Shown one piece after another: positions 24,075 through 32,407 of a DNA stretch of 64,000 bases (positions are counted from its first letter, which is position 1; the number at the start of each line of letters is the position of its first letter). The notes beneath the pieces are model-generated. The model saw nothing but the letters and a program-made list of their open reading frames with translations. It was not told where the DNA came from and ran no database searches. The translations under genes and the position numbers were made by a program. Source of the stretch: Anaerolineales bacterium (lineage in GTDB: Bacteria; Chloroflexota; Anaerolineae; Anaerolineales; UBA11579); the NCBI GenBank assembly GCA_019637675.1, contig JAHBVE010000003.1:1-64000 (forward strand), given 5' to 3'.

Positions 24075-25423
24075 GCGTACTCCCTAAACATGTTTTGGCG
24101 CGTCATGTCTGCGCCACAGATGGCAACTTTTGTGCGCGGGCGTCTATAAGGGTCAGCCATTGGCGGAACAAGGATCAGCTCAACCCCACGCATGACCGTG
24201 TCTATCAAAAAACCTCCGCTCAGGTCTATAACTTGGCGCGTGATCACTCCAATGAGCGTGCGACCATAATGCGTCCCACTCACGATGATGTTCGTAGGTC
24301 TTATGGGCGATGGGAGCACTGTCATTTCCTGAATGAAGCGCTGCCGGTAGAAGTCGCGCAACCGGTCGAGAATCGCTGGCGCACGCTCAGCATTGACGAG
24401 GGTCGCGTCAGCCACTACGATCACGTTCTCATTCGGAACGCTGGGCTCCTTGAATAAAAATGACTGCTTGCTGTTTACCCAGGGGATGCCTGTGATGGTC
24501 ACTACACCAGGTTCTGAGAGGTTTACGGTCACGCTATTCACGCCTCGCAGGTACTCTCCAGACACCTCGAGCAGGGCGTCATCCTCCATGCCAAAGTAAT
24601 ACCCATCCTCCATGCCGAGAACCACGGAGATGAAACCAGGCCCGTTCACATCAATGTTGAAATATGGCCCCTCGAACACGATCTTCGTCTCGCCGGCCGG
24701 AAGCTCCTTGTCAAAGACCGTCTCCTCGGTAGTACCCTGCGTATAGTTGTGCGAAACAAGCTCGATCATGCTCACAGGGGGAGCCAAGCGGGGATTTGTG
24801 TTATCCGCCCGCAGAGAGTTGTCAATGTACGAAGTGAAGTCCTTTTCAGGGAGTGTTGCGGCAGCAACGAAGATATCCACGCGCCCCTGCGTCACCGCCA
24901 CCGCCCCGCTCGAAAAGCAGATCAGGCGAAGTGCTTGCCGCAAAGTTCCGGGGGGAATCCAGCCACTCACCGTGGTGTTTGCAATGGTCGGGTCCACGGA
25001 AAAGGGAATATTCTCTGCCCCCAGCGTCTGCTGCAAGGCGCTTTGGACGGTGATCTCTGACTCCCAGAAGATCCCGTCGAAGGTGATTTTTTCAATCAAG
25101 CCGATGTAATCAATGGCATAGAACTTGACCTGTCTTTCGCCCGGGTTCTCCCAGCTATCCACAAAGAACTTGCCAAGCAGGTAAGTGCTATCGCCAACCC
25201 TCTCGCTGGCTGAAACAGGGAACCTTTTCTTCTCCTGCGCATCTGGGGCGAAGATCGTAAATTGCGGGTCCTCATTCTCGGCGGTGAATTCCAGCGTGCT
25301 GATTGGAAGCTCCAAAGACAGCGGATCAACCTCCTGAACTAGCTCGGAGCTCAACACCTTGGTCCCGGAGAATTCCACCCGACCGCTTGGGGTATCGATG
25401 ATGAGAATAGGAAACGTGATCAT
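24071..25423 (-). CDS. Tail-tip (tail-associated / baseplate hub-like) protein
   Basis: 450 aa from the ATG that overlaps the upstream stop. The N-terminal part (ITFPILIIDTPSGRVEFSGTKVLSSELVQEVDPLSLELPISTLEF) looks like a hub domain of siphovirus tail-associated proteins, and later parts have many beta strands. Position after the tape measure and the small Dit-like gene fits a Tal/hub role. The assignment is from position and fold pattern only. Confidence 0.6.
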   Translation of the reverse strand: MITFPILIIDTPSGRVEFSGTKVLSSELVQEVDPLSLELPISTLEFTAENEDPQFTIFAPDAQEKKRFPVSASERVGDSTYLLGKFFVDSWENPGERQVKFYAIDYIGLIEKITFDGIFWESEITVQSALQQTLGAENIPFSVDPTIANTTVSGWIPPGTLRQALRLICFSSGAVAVTQGRVDIFVAAATLPEKDFTSYIDNSLRADNTNPRLAPPVSMIELVSHNYTQGTTEETVFDKELPAGETKIVFEGPYFNIDVNGPGFISVVLGMEDGYYFGMEDDALLEVSGEYLRGVNSVTVNLSEPGVVTITGIPWVNSKQSFLFKEPSVPNENVIVVADATLVNAERAPAILDRLRDFYRQRFIQEMTVLPSPIRPTNIIVSGTHYGRTLIGVITRQVIDLSGGFLIDTVMRGVELILVPPMADPYRRPRTKVAICGADMTRQNMFREYA

Positions 25424-25806
25424 CCCATCTCCATCGGGCGCCGACCAATCGCCGTGAAGCTGCCGCCAGTCCAATACACCGCGCCGTTTATGTATGCCTT
25501 GCGGATAGCGCGTCGAATGCCGGAGAAGTAGCATTCGTAGGTTGTCGGTTGACCTTGAGCATTGGGGGTCTGGATGGTATGAAATTCAACAGGCTCTTCG
25601 ATCTTCTGCCACAGCGCGTCGAACTGAAGGCGCTCTGCCTCGCTCACAGGCGAAGCAAGCACAAACTTTTGCTTCTTGAACATCCCGATCAGCTCACGAT
25701 GCAGCACGCCATCAACCGTACGTGTGGCGTGTTTGTCCAACGGCTCGGTGCTATCCTCGATGCTGAGAACGCCAACGTTGAAGGCTTGGCCGTCAATGAC
25801 TATCAC
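25420..25806 (-). CDS. Small tail protein next to tape measure (distal-tail-like)
   Basis: 128 aa from a GTG that shares the GTGA overlap with the tape measure stop, with ribosome binding site GGTGGAGG. The protein is beta-rich (IVIDGQAFNVGVLSIEDSTEPLDKHATRTVDGVLHRELIG) and has the WTGGSFTAIGR ending. Dit proteins follow the tape measure in siphoviruses; this one is shorter than typical Dit, so it may be only the core. Confidence 0.6.
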   Translation of the reverse strand: MIVIDGQAFNVGVLSIEDSTEPLDKHATRTVDGVLHRELIGMFKKQKFVLASPVSEAERLQFDALWQKIEEPVEFHTIQTPNAQGQPTTYECYFSGIRRAIRKAYINGAVYWTGGSFTAIGRRPMEMG

Positions 25807-28010
25807 GCCTGACCTCCACCAGCGATCAAGGTTCCGCCACGCCGCACTTCCTCGCGCTCCGCATACGGCTTCAGCATGCGCCACAAAGCGGCTATGTTCG
25901 GGTTCGCGCCGATCGTTACATCCACACTGATATTGCCCATCTCCTCCTGGATGATCTGGCGGATGAGCCCTTCCGGCGCCTCGAGGTTGCGGCCGTTGCG
26001 CTGGTCACCCAGCACAGCCAGGAACTCGGCATTGGGCGGGATGACAGCGCCGCGAGCCAGGCGAGGAATCTGAGGAGCGGCGACAGTTGGGATGTTCAGC
26101 GCCCAAGATTGGCCACCAAGAACAGGCACCCAGCTGGGGATATCCACTTTCACAGAATTCAGGCTGCCAATGACCGCGTTGATGCCGCCGGCCACAGCCC
26201 TGATCATGGAATTGATGAGGTCGATGATGGTGTTGATAGTGTTCTTTACAAAGCCCTTGATGCCATCCCAGGTTCGCTGCCAGCCCACGCTCAGGTTGTT
26301 TAGGAAGGTGGTGAAACCTTTGGAGATAGGGTCGATTACAGTTCGCTGGAACCAGGCACCCAAAGTAGCCCATGCGGCCTTTAGGGAATCCAGCACTGAT
26401 TTGCCAACCCCCTTCAGCCACTCCCAGATCCTCCCCCAGTTGGCAATGATGGCAATGATGGCAATGATGGCCAGCACCACTGCGGCGATTGGGCTGGTCA
26501 GAGCCAAGATTACGACGGCTACAATTCCCAAGACTGTGACAATCAGCTGCCAAGCCTTTTCATTCTTCTCCGTCCACTCATCAAGATCTCGCAGTACTTG
26601 GGTCAAAAACTCAATACCAGAAATCAATGTTGAGCCAATCCAGGCGAAGGCAGGCTGTAGAACTTCCTTCCACAGCCATTCCCAAGCTGGACCAAGTGCA
26701 GTGAGAATGTTGTCGGCAAGGATAGAAAGCTCACCCACCAAATCCAGAACCACAGGCAGCAACTTCTGAACAACCCATGTCCCTAGCGGAACCAAGACAT
26801 TGTTCCAAAGCCAGAGCAGAATATTGCCAACGGTCTGGATAAGTGGCTGCGCCGAGATCCAAAGGCGATCCCAAGCTTCTTTCACAGGTGCGATGAATTG
26901 CAAAAAGCTTTGCTTCCACCCCTCAACTTTGGCCCGTAGAGCCTCTAGCTGCTCATCGATAACTTTCGTATTTAGGGGTGCTTGGCCACCCAATTCAGGA
27001 AGTCCACCAACACCTAAACCAGGGCTTCCCGATGATTCGTCCGGCTGCTGCAATACATTCAGCTCATCGAAGGCCGCCAGGGCACCCCTGGCTTCCTTGC
27101 CTGCTGCCTTGGTCTGCTTGGCCAGGTTGGCCTGCCCATCAGCTGCGGCATTGCTGGCATCTGCCACCCCATCCATAGACTGGCGGGCAGCCCCAATATC
27201 AACCCCAAACAGGATGCTCATAATGCTGGCCAGGCGGTTGGCGAACACCGTCAGCATGTCAATGGCGGCCTTGATGTATGGCATCACCCGCTGGGCGATC
27301 GGGATGATGACATTGCCAATACCCACCTTCAGGTTGTAGAAGCTCACGCCCAGGGCGGAGACCTGCCCGGCGTACGTGCTGGCCAGCTTGGCCGCATCGC
27401 CAGTCTGGAAGCGGGTCTCCTGCAGGATGCCGTTGACTTCAGCTTGGATCTTCTGCTGCTGGGTCAGCGCCCCCACAGTGGTGCCGATCGAGGCGGCATA
27501 GTCCCGCCACATCATCGACACATTCTTGGTGACGCCGGCGTTGTCCACCAGGATGGAGTTTTCGTTCTTGAGGCCTTCGGTAGCAGATTGGATCGCCTCG
27601 CCCATCGAAAGCCGGCCTTGCCGGCCGAAGGCCGCACTGTCCTTGAGCGCCGTAAGCACCCGCTCGATCTGCGAAGTGTCGTAGCCGCGCAGCAGCAGGT
27701 TCTTGTAAGAATTGACCGCATTGGTCGCCGGCACGAGGCCGTCCGACGTAAATTCTTTGATGAACTCGTGAGCGTCCGAGAAGCTAATGCCCACCCCTTC
27801 GGCCACGGACTGCAGGCCCACCATAGCCGACGCTGTTTCGCTGGCCGCCTGCACCGCCGTGCGCCCAAAGGCCACCACAGCCGTAGCCAGAAATGCCGTG
27901 GCTACGATGCGTGCAATTGGCGCCAGGATCTTCTTGATGGAAGCCACGCCCTGGTTCAAGCCGCGCTCATCAATGCGGGTGTCAATGCGAATAGAGCCGT
28001 CGTATTGCAT
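25803..28010 (-). CDS. Tail tape measure protein
   Basis: 735 aa, the longest gene in the tail module. The N-terminus contains the typical IRIDTRIDERGLNQGVASIKKI and AQQQKIQAEVNGILQETRFQTGDAAKLASTYAGQVSALG. Central hydrophobic segments follow (IVTVLGIVAVVILALTSPIAAVVLAIIAIIA). The C-terminal part has repeated IKGFVKNTINTIIDLINSMI. If 1 residue spans about 1.5 A, the tail would be near 110 nm; this is a rule of thumb. Confidence 0.9.
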   Translation of the reverse strand: MQYDGSIRIDTRIDERGLNQGVASIKKILAPIARIVATAFLATAVVAFGRTAVQAASETASAMVGLQSVAEGVGISFSDAHEFIKEFTSDGLVPATNAVNSYKNLLLRGYDTSQIERVLTALKDSAAFGRQGRLSMGEAIQSATEGLKNENSILVDNAGVTKNVSMMWRDYAASIGTTVGALTQQQKIQAEVNGILQETRFQTGDAAKLASTYAGQVSALGVSFYNLKVGIGNVIIPIAQRVMPYIKAAIDMLTVFANRLASIMSILFGVDIGAARQSMDGVADASNAAADGQANLAKQTKAAGKEARGALAAFDELNVLQQPDESSGSPGLGVGGLPELGGQAPLNTKVIDEQLEALRAKVEGWKQSFLQFIAPVKEAWDRLWISAQPLIQTVGNILLWLWNNVLVPLGTWVVQKLLPVVLDLVGELSILADNILTALGPAWEWLWKEVLQPAFAWIGSTLISGIEFLTQVLRDLDEWTEKNEKAWQLIVTVLGIVAVVILALTSPIAAVVLAIIAIIAIIANWGRIWEWLKGVGKSVLDSLKAAWATLGAWFQRTVIDPISKGFTTFLNNLSVGWQRTWDGIKGFVKNTINTIIDLINSMIRAVAGGINAVIGSLNSVKVDIPSWVPVLGGQSWALNIPTVAAPQIPRLARGAVIPPNAEFLAVLGDQRNGRNLEAPEGLIRQIIQEEMGNISVDVTIGANPNIAALWRMLKPYAEREEVRRGGTLIAGGGQA

Positions 28011-28210
28011 TAGCGGGCCAGCTCCCCGCGGCGCTCAAGACTTTGGCGGTGCTGCTCATAGATGCTGGGCAGGTGCCCCTGGGGCTGCAGGAGAAGCTCA
28101 ATATAGGCCTCCAGCACCTCGGGCTTCATTTGCTGCACGTGCGCGTGAACACCGGGCTTTGCCAGCAGATCATCCATGACCGCCTGGTCATACTCAGCTG
28201 GCTTGCTCAC
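28010..28210 (-). CDS. Small phage tail-region protein
   Basis: 66 aa from a GTG inside the end of the gp15-like gene. It is mostly helical (MKPEVLEAYIELLLQPQGHLPSIYEQHR). The stop shares a base with the tape measure ATG. It may be a third chaperone component, but I do not recognise it. Confidence 0.55.
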   Translation of the reverse strand: MSKPAEYDQAVMDDLLAKPGVHAHVQQMKPEVLEAYIELLLQPQGHLPSIYEQHRQSLERRGELAR

Positions 28211-28778
28211 GCTTGCGCCGCCCTTTCTCTACCAAGCGCTCAAATTCATCTTCTTGCACCCGTTCCTCGTGAGTACGGTCATCGATCTCGTCGAGCTCGA
28301 ACATCGCTCCCAGCTCACGCGCTACTTGGCGCTCTTCCTTGGTAGCCTTTCCAGTCTTCACGCGCTTGCGCAACGAGACGAGCTGGTTGAAAGCCGTCTC
28401 GTTGCCCAGATCCATGAATAAAGCCAGGAAGCTCCACCAATGCATCTCAACACTCTGCAGGTCGACGCCGTGGGTCTGCCGAAAGGCTGCAAAGACAAGT
28501 GCAGCGTCCTTGCTGAAGGAATACACACGTGGGCCGCCGCCCGCATCAGCGTCGTCGCCTGGGGAGCGACCGCCGTTCAGGTACCAGCCAGCCTTCTCCT
28601 GCAACTCGATCAGCTCATCGGCCGTGAACTCGTTTACATCCGCCTCAGGAAACAGATTGCTAAGCAACAAGCCCTGCTTTTCTCCATCTGTGATGTCAGG
28701 ATCCTCAAACGCCATTAGGCCGCCCAGGGCGGCCCGAAAGTCGGTGTTCAAGGCAACCTCACGCTCCCCGACAGTCAC
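28194..28778 (-). CDS. Phage Gp15-like tail assembly chaperone (T-type)
   Basis: 194 aa from the only available GTG. The part LNTDFRAALGGLMAFED, then WWSFLALFMDLGNETAFNQLVSLRKR resembles the Gp15 family of Gram-positive siphoviruses. The expected N-terminal strand (EFPASVTVGER) begins before the GTG, in the frame reached by a -1 shift from the upstream gene. So it is probably made as a G-T fusion, like lambda gpGT. See the frameshift entry. Confidence 0.75.
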   Translation of the reverse strand: MTVGEREVALNTDFRAALGGLMAFEDPDITDGEKQGLLLSNLFPEADVNEFTADELIELQEKAGWYLNGGRSPGDDADAGGGPRVYSFSKDAALVFAAFRQTHGVDLQSVEMHWWSFLALFMDLGNETAFNQLVSLRKRVKTGKATKEERQVARELGAMFELDEIDDRTHEERVQEDEFERLVEKGRRKREQAS

Positions 28779-28813
28779 GCTGGCAGGGAACTCGGAGATC
28801 AGTAGGTTTGTGC

Positions 28814-29266
28814 TTATTTGCGGCTCCGTCTCTGCTTTTTGCCGCCGCGGCGCGGCACAACATAGGGCTTCAGCTTCTCTGCCCGTGGTTTCTCAATGAA
28901 TGGCACCAGCTGCTCAAAAAAGATCTCGATCTGCTGCAGATTGAGCGCGTTTCCGAACACCATCTGGGCTGTGCCATCCCCAAAAAGCTGGTCCACCAGG
29001 TCGCGTAGGTAAGTGCAGGCCTCACGGAGCAATTGGATACGCTCACCTGCATTTGCCGGAACGCCGTGCTCGTCCAGCGTCTCATCCCCTCCCAGGTCAT
29101 TGTTGCGCTGCTGGTACTCCTGCAGCTTGGTCTTGAGCGAGTTGAACGCGTTGTAGAAGCGGTCAATAAAGGCCACGTCGCTGGGGTCAAACTCGAGCAC
29201 TCTGCTCTCATCATCGTTGATGAGGATGCGCTTCAGGTTTGGGTTGTCTATACGGATGGAATCCAT
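28814..29266 (-). CDS. Tail assembly chaperone (G-type) protein
   Basis: 150 aa with a good ribosome binding site (AAGGAGACCCG). Mostly helical (FIDRFYNAFNSLKTKLQEYQQR and IQLLREACTYLRDLVDQLFG), ending in a basic tail RRGGKKQRRSRK. It lies between the major tail protein and the gp15-like gene, the usual place of G. The basic tail covers the likely slip site. Confidence 0.75.
   Translation of the reverse strand: MDSIRIDNPNLKRILINDDESRVLEFDPSDVAFIDRFYNAFNSLKTKLQEYQQRNNDLGGDETLDEHGVPANAGERIQLLREACTYLRDLVDQLFGDGTAQMVFGNALNLQQIEIFFEQLVPFIEKPRAEKLKPYVVPRRGGKKQRRSRK
28835..28841 (-). promoter_or_regulatory. Candidate -1 frameshift site (C AAA AAG) in the tail chaperone gene
   Basis: Near the end of the G gene the minus strand reads GGC AAA AAG CAG. 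A -1 slip at C-AAA-AAG enters the frame of the gp15-like gene, which is open from here with no stop up to its GTG. The heptamer is not the textbook A-AAA-AAG, since the P-site pairing has one mismatch. Confidence 0.45.
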
Positions 29267-29278
29267 CGGGTCTCCTTA

Positions 29279-29312
29279 TTGGCGGGCGCGAGTGAAAACT
29301 CGCGCCCGCCAA
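29279..29312. promoter_or_regulatory. 15-bp perfect hairpin after the major tail protein gene
   Basis: An uninterrupted 15-bp stem rich in G/C with a 4-nt loop (TTTC on the coding strand) fills the space between the major tail protein stop and the ribosome binding site of the next gene. It has no T-run. It may protect the 3' end of the abundant transcript or reduce read-through. Confidence 0.7.
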
Positions 29313-29321
29313 GGCCATGCT

Positions 29322-29819
29322 TTATTCGCTCTCTTCGGTCGGGGTGAATTCCAGCGTCTCAGGGTCAAACATGCCAGGCACCTGATTGCCGCGGTAGTGC
29401 AGCGTGCAGTTCAGATTGATGGCCTGGCCTGCGTCACCGCCGTACTGGTCGAAGGCCACAGCGACCTCGTGCTTGGTGGCCGGGTACTTACCTTCAACCG
29501 CAGGCTTGTACAGGTACACGTTCACGATGTCGGTCACAGCCGCATCCAGCACCGGCGGGCCAGCTTGCCACAAGGCCTCCAGATACTCCAGAGCATCGTT
29601 GTCAGTGATCAGGCGGGCTTCCACCGACAGGCTGCGTTGGTAGCTGTCCACGTCGGTAGTGGGCTCGTCATCACTGATGTATTGCTCAGTGGTTACCTGG
29701 GGGTTGGCGGCCACGGCGCCCGTGGTGATACCCTTGCCCAGCTGGGCATAAACCGCCTCATCCTCACCAGGGTCGGTGTTGATGAAGGTTTGGAATTGAC
29801 TGCGGCGTACTTTGGACAT
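29322..29819 (-). CDS. Major tail protein
   Basis: 165 aa, starting SKVRRSQFQTFINTDPGEDEAVYAQLGKG with later YKPAVEGKYPATKHEVAVAFDQYGG. The pattern and place (after the connector genes and before the tail chaperones) fit a siphovirus tail-tube protein of the lambda gpV/SPP1 gp17.1 type. The stable hairpin after it suggests high expression. Confidence 0.8.
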   Translation of the reverse strand: MSKVRRSQFQTFINTDPGEDEAVYAQLGKGITTGAVAANPQVTTEQYISDDEPTTDVDSYQRSLSVEARLITDNDALEYLEALWQAGPPVLDAAVTDIVNVYLYKPAVEGKYPATKHEVAVAFDQYGGDAGQAINLNCTLHYRGNQVPGMFDPETLEFTPTEESE

Positions 29820-29830
29820 AGCTAATCTCC

Positions 29831-30277
29831 TTACTCAGATTCGTCACTAGGGACGGCCGCTTGGAAATACTCCATGCGGCAGTTGATTTGATAGATTGCG
29901 GTCTCGCTTTGCCCTTGCTCATACAGAAAGCCGGCATTCACAACCTCGACCGTCTCAGCAACCCGACTTTCGCCAAGATCTGGCAGGTCGCCGTCAACGG
30001 TGCGCCGTTCGAATTCGTCGGTCAACTCCTCCATGAAACCGCTGTTGGCCAGGCGGGCCGGATCATCGGCGGTCTGGTCGGCTAGCTGGATCGCAAAAGG
30101 GTATTGCCGGGTGCTGCTGCCATCCAGGTACCGCTCAACGATCGGAGGCCCCGGGAGCGGCACGATGGCATACTGCGGCAGCTCTCCTTCGCCCAGATAG
30201 TCGATGAACAAAGGGGCGTTGGGAGCAAGCTGCGGGAGTTGACCGATCCACTTCTGCAAAGCCTGGATGATGGTCAT
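29831..30277 (-). CDS. Tail terminator / minor capsid-type connector protein
   Basis: 148 aa. It begins with a helix (IIQALQKWIGQLPQL) and then APLFIDYLGEGELPQYAIVPLPGPPIVERYLDGSSTRQYPFAIQ, the pattern of tail-terminator-like minor capsid proteins that follow the HK97-gp10-like gene. It is coupled by ATGA to the gene before it. Confidence 0.65.
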   Translation of the reverse strand: MTIIQALQKWIGQLPQLAPNAPLFIDYLGEGELPQYAIVPLPGPPIVERYLDGSSTRQYPFAIQLADQTADDPARLANSGFMEELTDEFERRTVDGDLPDLGESRVAETVEVVNAGFLYEQGQSETAIYQINCRMEYFQAAVPSDESE

Positions 30278-30672
30278 CGCGCACCGCCGCCGGCCAGCCG
30301 CCGGGCCTTCTTCACGGTCGCCCCGCCGTCAGCCGCCTTCCAGCGATCGAACCAGCGAGGGCCACGCAGCGGGCCGGTCTGGCTGCCAGGCTGGCGTTTG
30401 GCATAGTACTGGCGGCGTGCATACGGAGTGATCCACTGCACCAGGCCGCTGCCGATTTCCGTGCCCAGCTGCCCGGATTTGACAAGCGCACCGGTCAGCA
30501 GAGGCGTGTACGGTTCGGTCCCTCGCAGCACTTCGCTATCTACAAAATGCTGGGCACCAGTGAACCTACCCTGCCAAACAGGTTGAAACCCCGGGTTCCA
30601 AATGAGCCGGGCCGAGCCGCTCGGGGTCTTGAAGACGGCTCCCCGCGGGGTCTGGATCACAGGGCCGCTCAT
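30274..30672 (-). CDS. Minor capsid / head-tail joining protein
   Basis: 132 aa. It contains GAQHFVDSEVLRGTEPYTPLLTGALVKSGQLGTEIGSGLVQWITPYARRQYY, the typical pattern of minor capsid proteins in which the DTPLLTGALVKS motif is conserved. It overlaps both neighbours by a few bases. Confidence 0.75.
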   Translation of the reverse strand: MSGPVIQTPRGAVFKTPSGSARLIWNPGFQPVWQGRFTGAQHFVDSEVLRGTEPYTPLLTGALVKSGQLGTEIGSGLVQWITPYARRQYYAKRQPGSQTGPLRGPRWFDRWKAADGGATVKKARRLAGGGAR

Positions 30673-31091
30673 TTGGCGCCTACCTGCCAGTGGTGCATTG
30701 CTTCACTGCCGGCTTCCATTGTGTCCACGCTACTGACGGAGAGCACATCGTCGTACTTGGCTTTCAGTGCGGCAGGGCCGAACTCATCGGTCAGTTCATC
30801 CTCCACCAGGCCGCGCACTACGATGTCTCCCGTCTGCAGGGTCCAGGTCAGCACATCCTCGTCACCGGACTCATCCTGGCCGGCCCGCCAAGCTTTGGGC
30901 GACTGATACCCGGGGATGGCCATAGGGATGTAGATGGCCGCTTGGTCTGCGGCGATGTTGCCGCCAGAGGCCAGCACGTTACGCGCCTTGCGGTTCTCCC
31001 ACATGACGCCCTTCAGCTGCACACGTTGAAACCGCGGCTTGCGGTCCTCAATGTATTGGTTGTAGAGCGTCAGGTCGGCGTTGGTCATCAT
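30669..31091 (-). CDS. Minor capsid protein
   Basis: 140 aa from ATGATG overlapping the stop of the upstream gene. It has TLYNQYIEDRKPRFQRVQLKGVMWENRKA and then AIYIPMAIPGYQSPKAW and LQTGDIVVRGLVEDELTDEFG. This matches the Minor_capsid_1-type family of head-completion proteins as I remember it. A longer reading frame upstream is not supported by any start signal. Confidence 0.7.
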   Translation of the reverse strand: MMTNADLTLYNQYIEDRKPRFQRVQLKGVMWENRKARNVLASGGNIAADQAAIYIPMAIPGYQSPKAWRAGQDESGDEDVLTWTLQTGDIVVRGLVEDELTDEFGPAALKAKYDDVLSVSSVDTMEAGSEAMHHWQVGAK

Positions 31092-31483
31092 CGGCCGTAC
31101 TCGCCTTCGTAGAAGCCACGGAACATCAGTCCGGTGCCCAAGAGGTACTTGCTCACCGCGAGCTCCACCTGCTGGCTGGTGCTCAGTTGCTTGTCTGAGC
31201 TGGCCGCGTAGGTCACGGAGTAGTTGCCCAGGCGCTCTGCCTGAACCCCCACTACCCCGCCGGCTTGCTGAGCCATGTTCAGTACTTCGGCTGCAGCGCA
31301 ACAAGCCTTGCCCAGCAGGATCCTCGTGGCTTCGTCCTCCTCGGGCACATTGGCAGCCCGCTGGAAGGTCATGGCGTCGATGACCTCGGATGCCCGTAGA
31401 GCCAGCGCATCAAAGGCCTCTTCAGCTATGGCCGCGCCGAGATATACGTCCGTGTAGAAGTCGTAATCTGCGTACGCGGCCAT
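31088..31483 (-). CDS. Head-tail connector protein (gp6/gp15-type)
   Basis: 131 aa. Helical throughout (AAIAEEAFDALALRASEVIDAMTF, EATRILLGKACCAAAEVLNMAQ) with a loop containing NYSVTYAA. This is the pattern of the small head-tail connector that follows the capsid gene in HK97 and SPP1-like phages. It is the first of five closely coupled joining genes. Confidence 0.75.
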   Translation of the reverse strand: MAAYADYDFYTDVYLGAAIAEEAFDALALRASEVIDAMTFQRAANVPEEDEATRILLGKACCAAAEVLNMAQQAGGVVGVQAERLGNYSVTYAASSDKQLSTSQQVELAVSKYLLGTGLMFRGFYEGEYGR

Positions 31484-31504
31484 AGCTGTTCAGGCGTAAT
31501 CCAG

Positions 31505-31520
31505 GAGCGCTTAGGCGCTC
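31505..31520. promoter_or_regulatory. Short hairpin over the capsid gene stop codon
   Basis: GAGCGC and GCGCTC flank a 4-nt loop containing part of the stop codon of the capsid gene. It is only 6 bp long, so weak, but is in the place of a 3' stabiliser. Confidence 0.35.
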
Positions 31521-32407
31521 TCGCCCGGTTTCATGTGCAGGTAGATGCCTTCCGCCTTGTTCTCGTACACCCAGGTGTCGTGGTACAGACGGAACTGGAA
31601 CTTCCAGGCGTCCATATCCTGATTGGTGTCGGGGTCAAAGACCTTAGGCAGCGCCAGTTTGGTCGCCTGGTCACGAGCGGTCGGGTGCAGCAACAGGAAG
31701 TTGATGTCCTGTGCACCCACAGCAGGAGCGAAGCCGCCAGCGGAGCTGGACGAACCGGCGTTCAAGGTGATCTCGGTCTTGAAGCGCGTCTGAGGCACCA
31801 TCCGCACCGGGATGCCATCCAAAGTGAAGATGCGGCGATCAGCCGTGGTTTCGTTGGCCAGGCTGCGGGTCACTGCACTCTTCAAGAGGCTCCACACGCT
31901 GTCCGACACATACAGCAGGCGGCCATCCTGCGGCACCTCGGCCGCGTCCATCTCAGCGTTTGCCGCATCGATCGCCTGCAGGACCGTGTTCGCGTTGAGC
32001 ACAGCCGGCGTGTCTACCTCCAGGCCGGCCCCATCAGCCCAAGCTGCAAAACGAGTGGCATCCACCTCAGGCACCACTTGGGTGCGCATGAACTCGCCAA
32101 CCAAGGTGCCGAAGGCCATGCCCAAGGTCTCCTCGTTGTCCATGCGGTCGATGTTGAATTCACGGCCACGTTCCTTGGTCAGCTGGATGGTCTCCCAGGT
32201 GCCGGTGACGTCTCCCACCGGATAGCCGGTGTTGCGGCCGTAGTTGCCCAGACCAACCATGCTGGTTTTGAAGATCTTGACCTCATTGGCGCCGCCAAAG
32301 TCCACGGGCTTGGTCAAAGCGTCCAAGGCGGCGGTTAGGGAAGCGCGTTTGTAGATCTCATCCAGAATGGGCAAAAATTTCTCGGCAAGAGCAATGCTGT
32401 TTGCCAT
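31511..32407 (-). CDS. Major capsid protein
   Basis: 298 aa. It contains ALAEKFLPILDEIYKRASLTAALDAL near the start, then IFKTSMVGLGNYGRNTGYPVGDVTGTWETIQLTKERGREFNIDRMDNEET, with an E-loop-like part. It ends with a beta-rich region with DAWKFQFRLYHDTWVYENKAEGIYLHM. This is typical of HK97-fold capsid proteins of the short type with a separate scaffold protein, which is the gene just upstream. Confidence 0.88.
   Translation of the reverse strand: MANSIALAEKFLPILDEIYKRASLTAALDALTKPVDFGGANEVKIFKTSMVGLGNYGRNTGYPVGDVTGTWETIQLTKERGREFNIDRMDNEETLGMAFGTLVGEFMRTQVVPEVDATRFAAWADGAGLEVDTPAVLNANTVLQAIDAANAEMDAAEVPQDGRLLYVSDSVWSLLKSAVTRSLANETTADRRIFTLDGIPVRMVPQTRFKTEITLNAGSSSSAGGFAPAVGAQDINFLLLHPTARDQATKLALPKVFDPDTNQDMDAWKFQFRLYHDTWVYENKAEGIYLHMKPGESA

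Noticed and set aside
31091..31304. N-terminal extension of the minor capsid gene at 30669
   Set aside because: The extra 71 residues are antisense-like, rich in Arg and Gly, and overlap the connector gene. The ATGATG at the overlap is the natural start.
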